A stretch of 64,000 bases of DNA from Castanea sativa (Eukaryota; Streptophyta; Magnoliopsida; Fagales; Fagaceae), in assembly GCF_040712315.1 (NCBI RefSeq), contig NC_134018.1, forward strand, positions 47,121,335 through 47,185,334. The letters run 5' to 3'. Under the pieces are notes generated by a model. It was not told the DNA's origin. It saw nothing but the letters and a program-made list of their open reading frames with translations, and ran no database searches. This document shows positions 12,150 to 24,060 of this stretch, piece by piece (position 1 is the stretch's first letter; each line of letters opens with the position of its first letter). The translations under genes were made by a program, and so were the position numbers.

Positions 12150-13996
12150 TATGGTAGGATTATTGGTTTTTAATATATGTTTGGAATAGAATTTTGGGAT
12201 CTACTGTTATTCTAGTATATATTATAATGTATTGAATATTTTTTCTACATACATGCTTGTGAATGTAGGGAAAATTCAATGAGAACAAAAAGAATCGTAA
12301 AATGTTGATAAGAGGTTTTATGTAAGGCAGAGATATCACAAACCACTAGCTGTTCAGTGTCCTTCCTCAATTTTGTCTTCATATCAATCTTTTCAGCCGA
12401 TCTAGAGATCCATGTGGTATTAATGTACTGCCTTCTTCCAATCAACTGCAAGTAGTAGTTTAACTTCTATGATTAAGTGCATGGCCTTTGTTTTGAGTGC
12501 TTGTTGTCTACTTTTGTTCAGTGCTTTATATTGTCTAAATGTAGAGCGAAACTTTTACAGCTGTTCCTGCAAAAGTGCTAATTTGATATCCCTGTTGTTC
12601 ATCTATTTTTGGAATTCCAATTCATTTAGTCAAACAATTTATACTTTATGGCATGGACTGTGGTTGTTATTCAGGCTGTTTAACTTGTATGATTGTAAGT
12701 AGAAAATTATTGATCTTTGTAACACTGAGGAAGCATTTCTTACCATTTCACGCTTTGTGGACTAGAAAAGCTGACGCAGGTTTTGGAAGCAGAGCGAGAT
12801 TCTCAACGAGTGTTTGAGCAACTACCATTCCATTATGTGGAGATCTCAAGACTTCTTTTTGATCAGTAAGTTTTGAAAATATTACATTCTGTATTTATAA
12901 ATTAACAATACTGATGTCAACTGTAACTTTGTGGATGATAGTGCACGTGATGACATCCCTGATGTATATATGGTGAGTTTAAGATTCTCATAACCTTGTT
13001 TAAATATGCATGAGAGCTTTTGCAAGGACTTTGATATAGATCTCTTATATAGGTGAGGTCTCTTATTGAGGACATCAGGGACGTAAGGTTTCATAAAGTT
13101 GAGACTAATTTAGAGTCACTTAATGAGCGTGCCTTTGCCTTAAAGGTATACATTTTTATCTCCCTTCGTGAATCTATAGATGCTGCATATTATAAAGTGG
13201 TATTAAAAGCCTTGTGGATTTTGAGAGATATCTATCTTTGAGAGATACTGAAAAATGAGAGAAATCTATAGAAACAAAAGGGAGAGAGTTTGAACATGTT
13301 CCTTTACAAAGTGGAATCTGGTATACATTGGAGAGGATAGTGTTCCTTCTATTTGCTTTGCATTGTTGCCATATTTAGTTCATAAACATTTAGAATTTAT
13401 GATTTCAACCATCGAAAAATTGATTTGTTTAAGTTTGATATTGCAATGAAACCTATATGCGAGTGAGCCATACAACAAGATTTATGTGTTTTGGCAATGT
13501 TCACCTGCTGTGTGGGGGGGATTCACTAGTTGATAATCAGGGTTAAAGTTCTCTCACTTTAATTTTCTCAATACAGGATTAGATGATATAATTACATATA
13601 ATTACTAATGCTCATAGGAATGGGGGTAATTCCACTTTCCAACTTAAAATATATGGGTATAGTTGCATAGTCCCCCACCCCCCCAACCCCAAACCCAAAA
13701 GAAAAAAGAAAAGAAAAAACCCAAAAACGACTAATGCGAGCAATTGATCTCAAAGTAAAGACCCTTGCTCAAGCATCTCACGAGGGTACAAATGTGAGGC
13801 ATTTTTCATGACACTGTACCCTATGGTTAAAGCTAATACTTGAAGGAAAACCTCTTTGTTGGGGCCTGTAAAATGTTTGTGTTCTATGATATTTGTACAT
13901 AGATTATAGCATGGATGGATGCTTTTTTATTTATTATTTATTTTTAGTATCTATTTGGATTCGGAGGATTGTGTTCGTGTTTGCTGAGTTTCACGT

Positions 13997-14028
<32 letters not shown>

Positions 14029-14986
14029 GCTATAAAATTTGACTTTTCCACCCATGTACTGTTCACACGTTTCAGATTTTCTCTGACAAAGTGCACTGTT
14101 CACGGGACCCACAAACACTTTATTCAGAAAAAATATTAAAAATGGGTCCCACTATATTTTTCACACATTTAAAAATTATTTTGCTACAGTGTTTTCAATT
14201 TTCAGCTTTCAACTCTATCCAAACGGACCCTTAATTGGTAATTTCCTCAGAAACTAACGAATTTTGTTTGTGAATGTATTTTACCTTATTTTCATTCTTG
14301 CCTTTCATCATTTGAGAGGAGTCCAAATCATCTGTCCTACTTTTCTTGCTCCACTCTATACTCCACCAATAAAAACTTGTCACGTGTCCACTTAATTAAT
14401 TAAATACTACTATTAATTAATAACGGTAGCATTAATAAGTCAATAATGATAGTATTTAATTAATTAGGTGAAAACGTGGCAAGTTTTTATTGGTGGAGTA
14501 TAAAGTGGAGCAGGAAAATGGGGACAAAAGATTTGGACTCATTTGAGAGAGAGAGAGAGAGAGAGGTGATAGTATATCTCTGATGGCATTTCTTTGTTGC
14601 GTATTATGCTCCTAATCCTTTTAACCTCAAATTGCAGATTAACAATCTATCTGCTATGGAAGTGAACATAGTTCGTCCATTTGTTGGGAGAGCCCTACAG
14701 GCATTTTATAAGCATGATAGTCCAGACTTAATACCAGATCAAGATAGAGTATCTGATAGACGGCCACAAGTAGCTAATAATGCAACAAGAGTATGTTCTT
14801 TCTTATCTTGGATTTTTATTCCTTGTTTCTTTGTCCCTGATTTTACTTCTTGGTTGATGCAATTAGCATATATAATTGTGGCAAAGTGGTTTGCAAGTCT
14901 ATCACATTAGAATATTATATCCAATGGACAAAGGGTTTTATGATTTAACTAACACTTTTGTTTTCCAGCGGCATCTGCGGCGATAA
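10642..14986 (+). CDS. PSF2: DNA replication complex GINS protein PSF2
   Basis: Eight exons join to a 210-residue protein, the usual length for plant PSF2: 10642-10689, 10803-10877, 10981-11095, 12766-12865, 12942-12972, 13053-13145, 14638-14790 and 14969-14986 (TAA). All introns are GT..AG and the reading frame is kept throughout. The product starts [16 protein letters not shown] and contains the family signatures [53 protein letters not shown] and [13 protein letters not shown]2 is one of four GINS subunits (SLD5, PSF1-3), which join CDC45 and MCM2-7 to form the replicative helicase in the nucleus. Introns 3 (11096-12765) and 6 (13146-14637) are swollen by MITEs. Nothing suggests a break, and an E2F-type site lies upstream. 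Confidence 0.95.
11277..11533. mobile_element. MITE-like inverted repeat in PSF2 intron 3
   Basis: The left end GGACCAAAATACACTGTTAG pairs imperfectly with the right end (rc GGCTTCAATATACTGTTTGT). The interior has repeated words AAACTTCAAGTGATYGNTTTTAGT in near-tandem. It is non-coding, and no sure target duplication is seen. Confidence 0.5.
13944..14233. mobile_element. MITE of the GGGTCCGTTTGGATA family, copy 1
   Basis: The left end TATCTATTTGGATTCGG pairs with the right end (rc TTAAGGGTCCGTTTGGATAG). The interior has the markers TTTCACGTTTTAG and CACTGTTCAC, shared with 22436-22710 and partly with 15509-15710. It lies in PSF2 intron 6 and includes a poly-T run at 14001-14026. Confidence 0.6.
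14319..14540. mobile_element. Mutator-like MITE (222 bp), 9-bp target duplication, in PSF2 intron 6
   Basis: The ends GAGTCCAAATC...GATTTGGACTC start inverted arms of roughly 90 bp, including the near-identical stretch ACTCCACCAATAAAAACTTG. ATTTGAGAG occurs directly on both sides (14310-14318 and 14541-14549), the 9-bp duplication expected for Mutator-like elements. Almost the whole element folds into one hairpin. Confidence 0.85.
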
Positions 14987-15508
14987 TGTCATCTTTTCTA
15001 ATCACCTTCCATCTCAATTGGAAACACTAATTTTGGCAAGCTAGTTTGGAGGTACATTTGTTCTCTTTGGATAAACTTTCCAACAGAGTCTTTGATGGTG
15101 CTTTGGTATTTGTTATCGTGAAATAGCTGTCATCTTTGTGTTAAACCCTTTACATTTGATTGTTCACTTATTTTCTTAATTAGTAATGAAAATTCTGATT
15201 CACTTCTCATGGTCCTGCAACCTTTTGTGTAGTTAATCCAATTAATTTTTCTTAAACATTAATTTTTAATACAACATTGGTGGGCCAAATTACAGATGTC
15301 AACCTACATATTAGCAATTACAAGGATGTTTAAATATTTAGTGGCAATGAAAGTAGGAATTATTCAGTATTCCAGGAGTAATGCTCCCTCCTATCACTTA
15401 ATAATTGGTTATGTTAATTAAATTTATAATGGAATCCACCATTTATATGAGAGTAAGGAGTGTTGCTCCCAGAGTATTGAATAATTTTCTAATGAAAGGA
15501 ATGGCAGA

Positions 15509-15710
15509 TTAAGCGTGAGTTTGGGAAGTGCGTTTTCCAGCGGCTAACTTTTTTTTAGTGGCACTGTTCATGAAACCCATAAGTATTTTTTTAGTAAAAA
15601 CAACTTTAAAATTGGGTCTCACGACACTATTTACACATTTAAAAATTATTTTGTTATAGTGTTTTCAGTTTTTAATTTTCAGCAATAAGCGGTATCCAAA
15701 CAGATCTTAA
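15509..15710. mobile_element. MITE of the GGGTCCGTTTGGATA family, copy 2
   Basis: The left end TTAAGCGTGAGTTTGGGAAG pairs with the right end (rc TTAAGATCTGTTTGGATACC). It shares GGCACTGTTCATG and AAAATTATTTTG words with the copy at 13944-14233. It sits about 500 bases downstream of the PSF2 stop codon. Confidence 0.5.
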
Positions 15711-16071
15711 GGGAAAAAAAAAATACATTAATTAAAAGTTATGTATGTCACCAATTGATGCCAAGATAAAGGTCGCCTTGGATGGCTTGGAAAGGTGCAA
15801 TGAAGACCAATGCACATAAATAGGGAGTGATCAAATTTAGTTGAAGGCTTCACAAGGGAAAACCAGCATGATGGTTGAGATGGCAACTGGACTTTATCTT
15901 TGGGTCCAAATGGTAGAACATTTGATATTTATTCGAAAAATCAGTTATAACATTGATCCTCATCTAAAATTGGTTATAACCAACCTGGAGGACCCTCAAT
16001 CCACACAAAAAAGTTTTTACAGCTTGATTGCTAAGGATTTTGAGGGTATGATTTAGGTAGAATTAAAGGAT

Positions 16072-16189
16072 CCGACCAATGGGCTTACAGTTAGCGCTCT
16101 TTCCCCTCCCCTTGTCATAGGTTTGTTGTGGGTTCAGTTCTGCCTCCCACCCTACAACTTGTACTCTATGCCACGAAAAAAGAATACAG
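16072..16189 (+). mobile_element. SINE, family C (118 bp), 12-bp target duplication
   Basis: The body has a tRNA-like layout: CTTACAGTTAGCGCTC resembles an A box and GTGGGTTCAGTTCTG a B box. It is flanked by identical 12-bp direct repeats GAATTAAAGGAT at 16060-16071 and 16190-16201, the footprint of target-primed insertion. Confidence 0.7.
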
Positions 16190-16885
16190 GAATTAAAGGA
16201 TTCAACTTAAATTCGTTGGAATGCAGTAATATGTTGTTTGTCCTAGGTTGTTTTATTACTCTATTACTTGTACTAGAGTCTTAACATGTTTAGTGTTTAG
16301 ATGGTTGGTTGGTTGGTTTAGTTAGTTGTCTATGATCAATGCTGTTGGAGTTTCTGTGTCTCTTTTCAGTGCATTTTACGTGGTTCACTGTGGCTGTCAA
16401 TTAATTTGATTTGTGTTTGCTTCATGATTCTCAAATCATCATGAGTTAAATTTGGGTCTTTTACATCATTCTGGCGATGATGAGCTCTGAATCTAATTTT
16501 GGTTCTATAACATTATCTTTGGAGAGAAATGTGAATTTTGAAAAATATTCTTTTAAAAGCTTAATTTAAGATGAACTTTTTAAGATTCATGTGGTTAAGA
16601 AATGTTTGAAAATATTTGTTGAAAGTGCTAGGCAATTTTTCCCGTGCTCAGTTTTCAATTTGGAAATATGTTTGGAATTCATGGGTGTTGCGTGCTTATC
16701 ATTCAAACATCTCGTGATTGTCTTATACGCTACAGGTTTATGCATGAAAAAATCTTTAATACGCTATATTATTTTCTAGTCTTTCCCTATAAACTTTCAA
16801 TTACTTTTTACATTATTATTATTATTATAAAAGTGAAATTGTCGATACTTACTATTGCTTTACGTACTTTTTACATTATTTTTAG

Positions 16886-17331
16886 AGAAATGTTAATCAA
16901 TGTCTTAAAGGCATTGATTTAAGAAATATTTTTAAAAATATTTTATTGGAAGGATGATAAAATAATAAATATTATTGATAGCTTTTTATATATTCCATAA
17001 AAGTGATGTCAATTTTTATTATTATACTCTCTCCGTACTATTTAGTTTGTCTTGTTTGAAAAGTTAAAATTTTTAAGGAAATGTCATTTATTGTCTTGTC
17101 TAACTTTTAAAAACATATTAGTTTCTAAAACTACCCTTAAATAAAGTTGATTTTCTTTTCAATTGGAGTAGTTTTGAAAATTAAATAGGAGTATAATAAG
17201 AACATTAGTAAATTAATGACTTTTATTACTAGAAACATGACAATATTTTGAGACATCCAAAATAGAATAGAGGACAAACTAAATAGGACGGAGAGAATAG
17301 TTTATTAACAATTGCTCTAAGGGACATTCAT
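16886..17331. mobile_element. MITE related to 23744-23936, split by a Stowaway
   Basis: The left end GAAATGTTAATCAATGTCTT and the right part (TTTATTAACAATTGCTCTAAGGGAC then ATTCATTAATATGTCC) match the two ends of the element at 23744-23936. The Stowaway at 17027-17297 lies between them. Confidence 0.5.
17027..17297. mobile_element. Stowaway (Tc1/mariner) MITE, 271 bp, TA duplication
   Basis: The left end CTCTCTCCGTACTATTTAGT pairs with the right end (rc TTCTCTCCGTCCTATTTAGT), both close to the Stowaway CTCCCTCCGT consensus. TA is present at 17025-17026 and 17298-17299. It is non-coding and nested in another MITE. Confidence 0.85.
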
Positions 17332-18356
17332 TAATATGTCCCTAATTTTTAAGGCATGGTTCCATAATATGCTCAGGTATCACGATGTGTTGGATGCTGA
17401 TCTGTATAGGTATAGGATAACCGCAGTCCTAATTTTATTTTGCTATTTATTTTAGAAATAAAAATGCCTTGGAATAATTATGTTATGGGTTTTACTAAGG
17501 TATGCTTTTTAGGACATTTATTAAACTATTTAAAAATATATATATGAAAAAATGACTAATTTTTTAAACAAATTTTTTTTTAAAAATTTTCTTTAACAAT
17601 TTAAATAAAAAAAAATTTATTAATGGATGTCTAAGTGGCACGTTCGGAAAGCCCTTATGTTATCTGGATTGTTGATCCAGCGGCTGTATTTCATCAACAT
17701 TAGGAAAGGACAGTTGTGAGCTGATCCAGCTGTTAAACCAAATTGGACACACCAAAAAGTAGTTTAAAGCATCTTCTGTCTCTTCTTCTTATGTTTATCA
17801 TCCTTTCATCAAAGTATGCCAGATGTCAATGTGCACCAGAAATCATGTTAGCATCCTGTGTGTATTTAGGGAAAGGAAGATATGTTTTGGATATTCCTTA
17901 AGAAGCCAGGTAGAAAGAACCGGATCTTGTTTCATGTTCCCTTCAATGTCCCCACCCTAAAATTATTAGTAGTTATGTGTCACATGTAGGTGGGTCCTCT
18001 AGTCTTGTAATCATTGTAATTTCATTGTAAGAGCAAACACATCAGTCTATGTAAAAATTTCCTCTATTTTACACAAAAAACTCCTTTTAAAATTTTACAC
18101 ATTCACTTTTACAAATTACCCACATCAGTTCATCTATTCTACACCCTCTATTAATTAAATAATAATTTTTTCACTTTTTTTATTAATTTCCTCAACTACC
18201 CTACCCGCGTCTTTATTTCATTTCTCCTTTTCTTCCGTTCTGATTAATTTCTCTCTCTCTCTCTCTCTCTCCTTCTCTTCATTTCTTCTCTTCATTTCTC
18301 ACTCTCTCTACCCAGATCATCTCTCTCACTCTCTCTCTACCCAGATCAAAGCTCGA

Positions 18357-18645
18357 TCCGAGCTCCGATCCAGCGGTCCGAGCGCGATCGGAGCTCCGAT
18401 CCAGCGCTCCGAGCGCGATCGCGAGCTCCGATCCAGCGCTCGGAGCGCGATCCGAGCTCCGATCCAGCGCTTCGAGCGCGATCGCGAGCTCCGATCCAGC
18501 GCTCGGAGCGCGATCGCGAGCTCCGATCCAGCGCTCGGAGCGCGATCCGAGCTCCGATCCAGCGCTCCGAGCGCGATCGCGAGCTCCGATCCAGCGCTCC
18601 GATCCAGCGCTCCGATCGCCGATCCGAGCTCCGATCCAGCGTCCG
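18357..18645. repeat. GC-rich minisatellite, 30-33-bp unit, about 8-9 copies
   Basis: GCTCCGATCCAGCG recurs at 18362, 18392, 18425, 18456, 18488, 18520, 18551 and 18583, followed by CTCCGAGCGCGATCGCGA variants. It is very GC-rich and full of CpG in an otherwise AT-rich window. It keeps two long minus-strand frames open (Arg/Ser/Gly-rich), a trivial effect of the repeat. Confidence 0.85.
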
Positions 18646-18864
18646 CCAGCTCCGATCCACGGCAAGACCCACGAGCTCCGACCAGTGAAGCACCGATCTA
18701 CAAGTCAAGCACCGATCTGTGGTTGTTTGTGTATGTCTGTGTTTTTTTTTTTTTGAGCAAAGTATATCTCTGTATTCTGTGTTGAGAAAGTGATGGAGTC
18801 TGTTGAGAACGGATCAGAGAGAGAAAAAAAGGAGCGAAGGGAAAATAATAAAATATTGTTTAGC

Positions 18865-18907
18865 CGAGCTACAGTAACCGTGTATATTTACACGGTACTG
18901 TAGCTCG
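18865..18907. repeat. 43-bp near-perfect hairpin
   Basis: CGAGCTACAGTAACCGTGTA is followed, after a few bases, by its inverse TACACGGTACTGTAGCTCG with one unpaired base. It lies inside the 18031-19022 element near its right end. Confidence 0.8.
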
Positions 18908-20229
18908 TGGATGAGTTTCCACATTTTTACCCAGTTTTAGATACACTGATGTAGCTCAAAATGTGTAAAATTGAAAAAATTTTGTATTATACATGATTTT
19001 AGATACACTGATGTGGATGCTCTAGACTCATAAAAGAAGAGAAAAGGATTGGTATTATCCACAACTCTTTGAGAGAGCAAGTGGAAGAAAGGAATTGCCT
19101 TAGACTTAACATGTCCCATCCTACCCCAAAACCCAAATAATAAACACGCACACACTTGACTTGGGGTCTTGACAAACCACAAAATCAGCCCAGTTAGAAC
19201 TGGTTTTAGTTGCTTTTTCCTTTGGTAATTTTTATGGTTTAAGAAATTGGTTCAATGTGAAATTAGATGTATTCCCATAGAAAAATCCAGCTTTAGTTTT
19301 GGTTCTTTAAATATATTTCCTCTAAAATCCAAACTTTAATTTTAGCGTTTTCACATTCATATTCCCACCACAAACTTGTATTAAATTTGATAGTTTTATA
19401 AGTTGCATTTTAACTTGATTGGACAGACTATATAAAATAAAATCAGTTCAATTTTGAATTGGTTTTATTGTTGGTTCAACTTATTTAAGAACTGAATCAA
19501 CAATATGGTTTGCCAAAAACTCTTTAATGTTTCCATTCTTCCGACCAGAACTCTTAATACACTAATGAGGTTTCATGACAGCTAAGTCTCTTTTGAGTCA
19601 ATTTAATTGTTTTAGGCAGCTAATAATGTCAATTAGTAATATTTAACTTATTTTTATATGAATGAGGACTCGTATTATTCGTGTAAGAATTAATTTTATA
19701 TTTTTAATATTTGTTAGGTGCATTAAAAATTCTTGTGCTGTTCTTTAGGCAATTATTAGATTCCCCCTTGAAGGTTTACTTTTCTTGCAATCATCAGATT
19801 CCCTTTTGAGAGAATGATCTTGCTTCTTACAAATTTATTTAGTACTGGATATTAAACTTCAAATCTTCAATCTTCAGTGTTGACACGATAGTCATTGTCG
19901 TGTCAAATGGATGAACTGGACTAATATATAATTTTTCTTCATAGGATCCTTGGTTGGGCATGTTATTCATTTAATAAGCTTGCAATCAATGTACGTTTTA
20001 ACGTTCTGTAAGGTTGTTTCTGACATGTTAGAGTTATTGGCCTAGCATTTTCCTTTTCCAGTATGAATGGGTCCATTTCTACTTTCAAGGACCATCTCTC
20101 TGGCATTGGGACAAGCAATTACGTAGAAAGTGTTTGGAGTATTGATTTTTTGGAAATGATCTAACAATTATAGCTAAATGATTGTTTTTTTTTTTGTTTT
20201 GGTAAACTGGATTTTGCATTAACAGGAAA

Positions 20230-20830
20230 CTAAAGGAACACAGCAGAAGCAGGGATAACCCTGTTACAAAACAAACCCTCCTTGTCCGAACTAATATACT
20301 CTAGAAGATCCACAGGTGGATCTTGGTACACACACAAGCAACATTCTTGAAGCACCCCTTTCCTAGCTAACAAATCAACACAACAATTTGCTTCACGATA
20401 GCAATGCCCAATCCGGATTTGGCCAAGTTGGGAGAGGAGTTGTCTGCAGTCATCAACAATATGCATAACAACCCAGTTAGAATAAGAAGGATTGCTAATA
20501 ACATCAACAACAGCTTTCGCATCTATTTAAATATCAACAGCTTGAAGATGCATGTTATGACAAAGGATAAGGCCGTTGCGAAGAGCCTAAAGTTCAACTA
20601 TAAAGCTTGTGGTGACCCCGATGCTTCTAGAGAAACCTCCAAGCCAATCTCCGCGATCATTCCAAATGATACCACCATAACCAGCTCTACCTGGATTTCC
20701 TAAGGCTGATCTGTCTATGTTTAAGTGAACCCAACCAGGAGAAGGCTTCTCCCATCTGATCCGAATCATCCTTCTGCTATCTGAAATTTTCAGATTCAAA
20801 ACACAATGCAGAAATTCAAGCGCTTGGAAG
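20230..20830 (-). pseudogene. LINE RNase H domain remnant
   Basis: One minus-strand frame reads W-KP--GW-HLNID-SALGNPGRAGYGGIIWND, then IVEL-ALRNGL-LCHN, IDAKAVVDVISN and CYREANCCVDLLARKG. This is the RVT_3-type RNase H domain (PF13456) found at the end of plant LINEs and in related host pseudogenes. The catalytic Asp (NID), Glu (VEL) and Asp (IDA) positions are still visible. Two in-frame stops, after VEL and after QAVDI, break it. No reverse transcriptase is next to it. Confidence 0.8.
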
Positions 20831-21173
20831 GCTAGAACATAGCTTCATTGTGAACACCAGGCCGAAAGTTTTGGATTCAAGTGCCTAAATGGCTTTATGC
20901 CTTTATGCATCAATCGTGATTTTTGTTTTATGGTTGGAATCAGCTAGGGTATGTAGTAAGAAAGGCATCAAAGGATTAGAATGTGTTCTTTGAAAGTTAA
21001 TTTTAAGGGTGAATATAAAACCTAATTTTTGTTATATTTAATAAAAACGCATATAGAGAGTATAAGTAAAAAGCAATTTTTTTTCAAAAAGCAAAGCACA
21101 AATTATGTTTCATTGACTAAGAATCTATATTTTTTTAACCACAATCATCATTTTTTAAATCTCAGCTCTCAAG

Positions 21174-21735
21174 CAGGGTGGTCGATACCGTATCGGTACC
21201 GGCCGTACCGGCCAGTGCACCAGTATTGGTACACTTCTATTTTGTACCGGAAAAAATACCGGCTGTACCGGCTGCGTACCGGCCATACCAGCCGGTACCG
21301 GGCGTACCGGCTGGTATAAAAAAAAGCTTTTTTTTAGTTTTGTAATTTTTGAATTTTCGTAAGGGCATAATGGTAACTTATTTACATTAACTTATTAGTA
21401 TTATTTGTTTTCTTAATATGAAATGAACAACTAAGCTTTCTATTTTTTATATTGTGTTTTTTTTTTTCTTTTAATTGATACTAAAGTCTAAAACTATGAA
21501 TAATTTGTTCTGAATTAAGATAATGTTTTATGATAAACTTTTATATTTACTATAATATAAGTGGAATATTATATGCTTATAAACATGGTTCTAGAGATTT
21601 TGGTGTGTTTATATATATATATATATATAAAATAGCAGTAAACCTGAAACGGTATACCGGTATTGACCAGTATTTGAAATATATTGTACCAGTGGCCAAA
21701 CCAGTACAGTCTTCGGTACAGTATTGACTTCCTTG
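21174..21735. mobile_element. Non-autonomous hAT-like element (562 bp), TACCGG-rich, perfect 8-bp duplication
   Basis: The left end CAGGGTGGTCGATACCGTAT pairs with the right end (rc CAAGGAAGTCAATACTGTAC). Identical 8-bp direct repeats CTCTCAAG lie at 21166-21173 and 21736-21743. The first 150 bases hold a dense cluster of TACCGG/TACCGGCC words in both orientations, and a few more stand at the other end. The interior is AT-rich and non-coding. Confidence 0.82.
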
Positions 21736-22435
21736 CTCTCAAGTCAATTCATCTTTCATCTTATTAAAAGCTCCTTAGACTTCGTCTAGTTTCAAAAAGA
21801 ACTTGTCCAAACCATCCCCACCTCAACCTATAGTGAACCATGGGCCCCTCACCCCTACCTTGCGATCCAAGGTAACCTTCAAGTACAACCCATCTAATCC
21901 TTGTTCTTACACTTATCCAGCAATCGATGAAAAAATTGGTTTTTTGATTTATTATTATTTTCTTGTTCTCACATTCTTTGAAAATAGGATTGAACATTAA
22001 ATACATGTTTTCAGTTTTTAAATAACATTACACGTATTTTTATATATTTTTTCACCTTCATATATTTTCAAAAAAATTGAAAACTGTTGTTTAAACATAT
22101 GTACTAAACAAGCCTTATCCATTTTTGTTTTGGAGTTATTATTTTCTAAAAACATTTCTTTAGAAACTAGGGAAAACATAATTTTTTTTACCAGAGAATA
22201 AATTTTATTTTAGTTTTTAAAATTTCAAACCAGAGGACATTTCCAGTCATTAAACAGGGCTATAATTTGTTCTAGTCGTAATTGAACCACTTAAACCTGC
22301 CTAGGTATGTTCATCCTTAGCAAAAGAGACAGTTAGAGTTCAATATTTAGCTGTCACGAGCTCATCTTGTAACTTAATCGATTACAAAGTATACATTATA
22401 AACAACAAATCAGTTTTCCTTGTAAAAACTAAACA

Positions 22436-22710
22436 TAGGGTGCGTTTGGATAGAGAGGTTGGCGTCTGTGTTTGGGATTTTCACGTTTTAGATCTTTTTT
22501 TTTTTCCTGTGCACAAATTTCAACTAGGAGACATGGCTCACTGTTCACCACTGTGCGTGAACAGTAACCGCATAGTGGTGCACTGTTCATGCACTTTTCA
22601 GTTTTTTTAAAATTAAAAATGAGACCTGTGATACTATTCACATATTTAAAAATTATTTTACTATAATATTTTTAATTTTTAATTTTTAACTGTATTCAGA
22701 CGGATCCATA
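22436..22710. mobile_element. MITE of the GGGTCCGTTTGGATA family, copy 3
   Basis: The left end TAGGGTGCGTTTGGATAGAG pairs with the right end (rc TATGGATCCGTCTGAATACA). It shares TTTCACGTTTTAGATC and CACTGTTCA words with 13944-14233. The interior has a short CACTGTTCACCACTGTGCGT inverted motif. Confidence 0.6.
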
Positions 22711-23743
22711 GCGTGGAAGGCATTTCGAATGGACAGTATTGCTTGGGGGCCAAATTTTCCCTTTACCCAAAATCCAAAAGAAGGCATCAAAATTCAAAAG
22801 TAACTCTTGGCCTGTAATGAAATAAGTTCAACTTAAAAAATAACACCGAACCCCACTCCTAAAACAGTAAATATTGTCTGCCCTAGCCTATATATTGGTT
22901 GGTGTTGTAAATGTAAATTGTAATGCAAAGCCAAAACTTTGCGTGTGGGCCTAAAACTCCTTTAACGTTAATCATAGGATTTTTCTTGGTCCTAATTGGC
23001 CGACCATCAAGAAATTTAATAATATGAGCTGGTTCGGTCACCTTTTTTAAGGGGCGATGATTAATTGCCGGAGTGGCAAATGGCAATTGTCTTTTTTCTT
23101 TTTAGAGAATGTAAAAAATTTCACAATTTTTATCACAATTTGTTATATAATTTATGGTAAGTTATTAATAATGTTATATGAACACGGTATTTTATCTTTA
23201 CTACTAATATCTTAGAGTTGTATTAAAAGATATTGCTAACACTAGTTCGCTTTCTTACTTTAATGTAAAGAAGTAGTAAAACTTATCGCTAGCACCCGGT
23301 CGTTTTCTTATGTGGAGAAAGCTAACCACTACGGAGCGGTGTAGCCCCACAGTAGCCCCGCTTGTGACTCGTCTTATCTGCACTGGTCAACGTCAATCCG
23401 TAAAACGCAAACACGTCTAGCAAATACGCTATCTTCTTTTTCAAGTCATTATCACTCGTGTCATTGGCCCACCATAAGTTTCGACACTATGCAACCAAAC
23501 ATTATCATACAAATTTAATTGATTGCTCCACTTTATGATATAAATTTATTTTATCAGAGACTCTGAACCGTTCAATTATTGTATTTAAATATACAGGTAA
23601 AATCATTTATATATCATGACTTTTGCGTGTAATTTGCCAAGGAAGTAGTGATAAAGACTTTTTGTTAAGTGGCCACGGCGGATTTGGAAACTTGGTGGAC
23701 TTAGCATAATCTTACCTTTTTTTTTTTTTTTTTATATAATTAA

Positions 23744-23936
23744 GGTCATGTTAAGGAATACTTTTAAGGTATTGGTTAATAATTTATTTTAGAAAAATTT
23801 TAATACAATTTTTATGAAAAATAAAAAAAGCTGTTAAAATATTAATTGCTTTATTCCATTTTCCCATAAAAACTTTCTTTAAATGGATTATTAACCAATG
23901 CCTTTAGGGCATTCGTTAGCATTTCCTTTAAATTAA
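23744..23936. mobile_element. MITE-like inverted repeat (193 bp)
   Basis: The left arm GGTCATGTTAAGGAATACTT continues into TTAAGGTATTGGTTAATAAT and pairs with the right arm (rc GGAAATGCTAACGAATGCCC then TAAAGGCATTGGTTAATAAT). It is non-coding. A second copy is at 16886-17331. Confidence 0.6.
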
Positions 23937-24060
23937 TTACTTATTTTTTTAAAATTAGTATTATGTTACAATATTTTGACAACAAATTTTAGGTAGTAAA
24001 TTATTATTAAGTTTAATTTAAAATTAGTTTTTTATCTACTAATAACTGTAAGTGAACTAC

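Larger units (their letters stand above)
18031..19022. mobile_element. TIR-bounded element (992 bp) carrying a GC-rich minisatellite
   Basis: The left end GAGCAAACACATCAGTCTAT pairs with the right end (rc GAGCATCCACATCAGTGTAT). The flanks TAA (18028-18030) and TAG (19023-19025) could be a worn 3-bp TAA duplication of the PIF/Harbinger (Tourist) type. ACATCAGTNNATCTA words recur inside both ends. The interior holds a CT run (18250-18271), the GC-rich minisatellite and a 43-bp near-perfect hairpin. No transposase is seen. Confidence 0.65.

Noticed and set aside
18279..18708. Two overlapping minus-strand open frames (128 and 120 codons) rich in Arg, Ser and Gly
   Set aside because: They exist only because the GC-rich 30-33-bp repeat lacks stop codons; both frames stay open at once and no domain is present.
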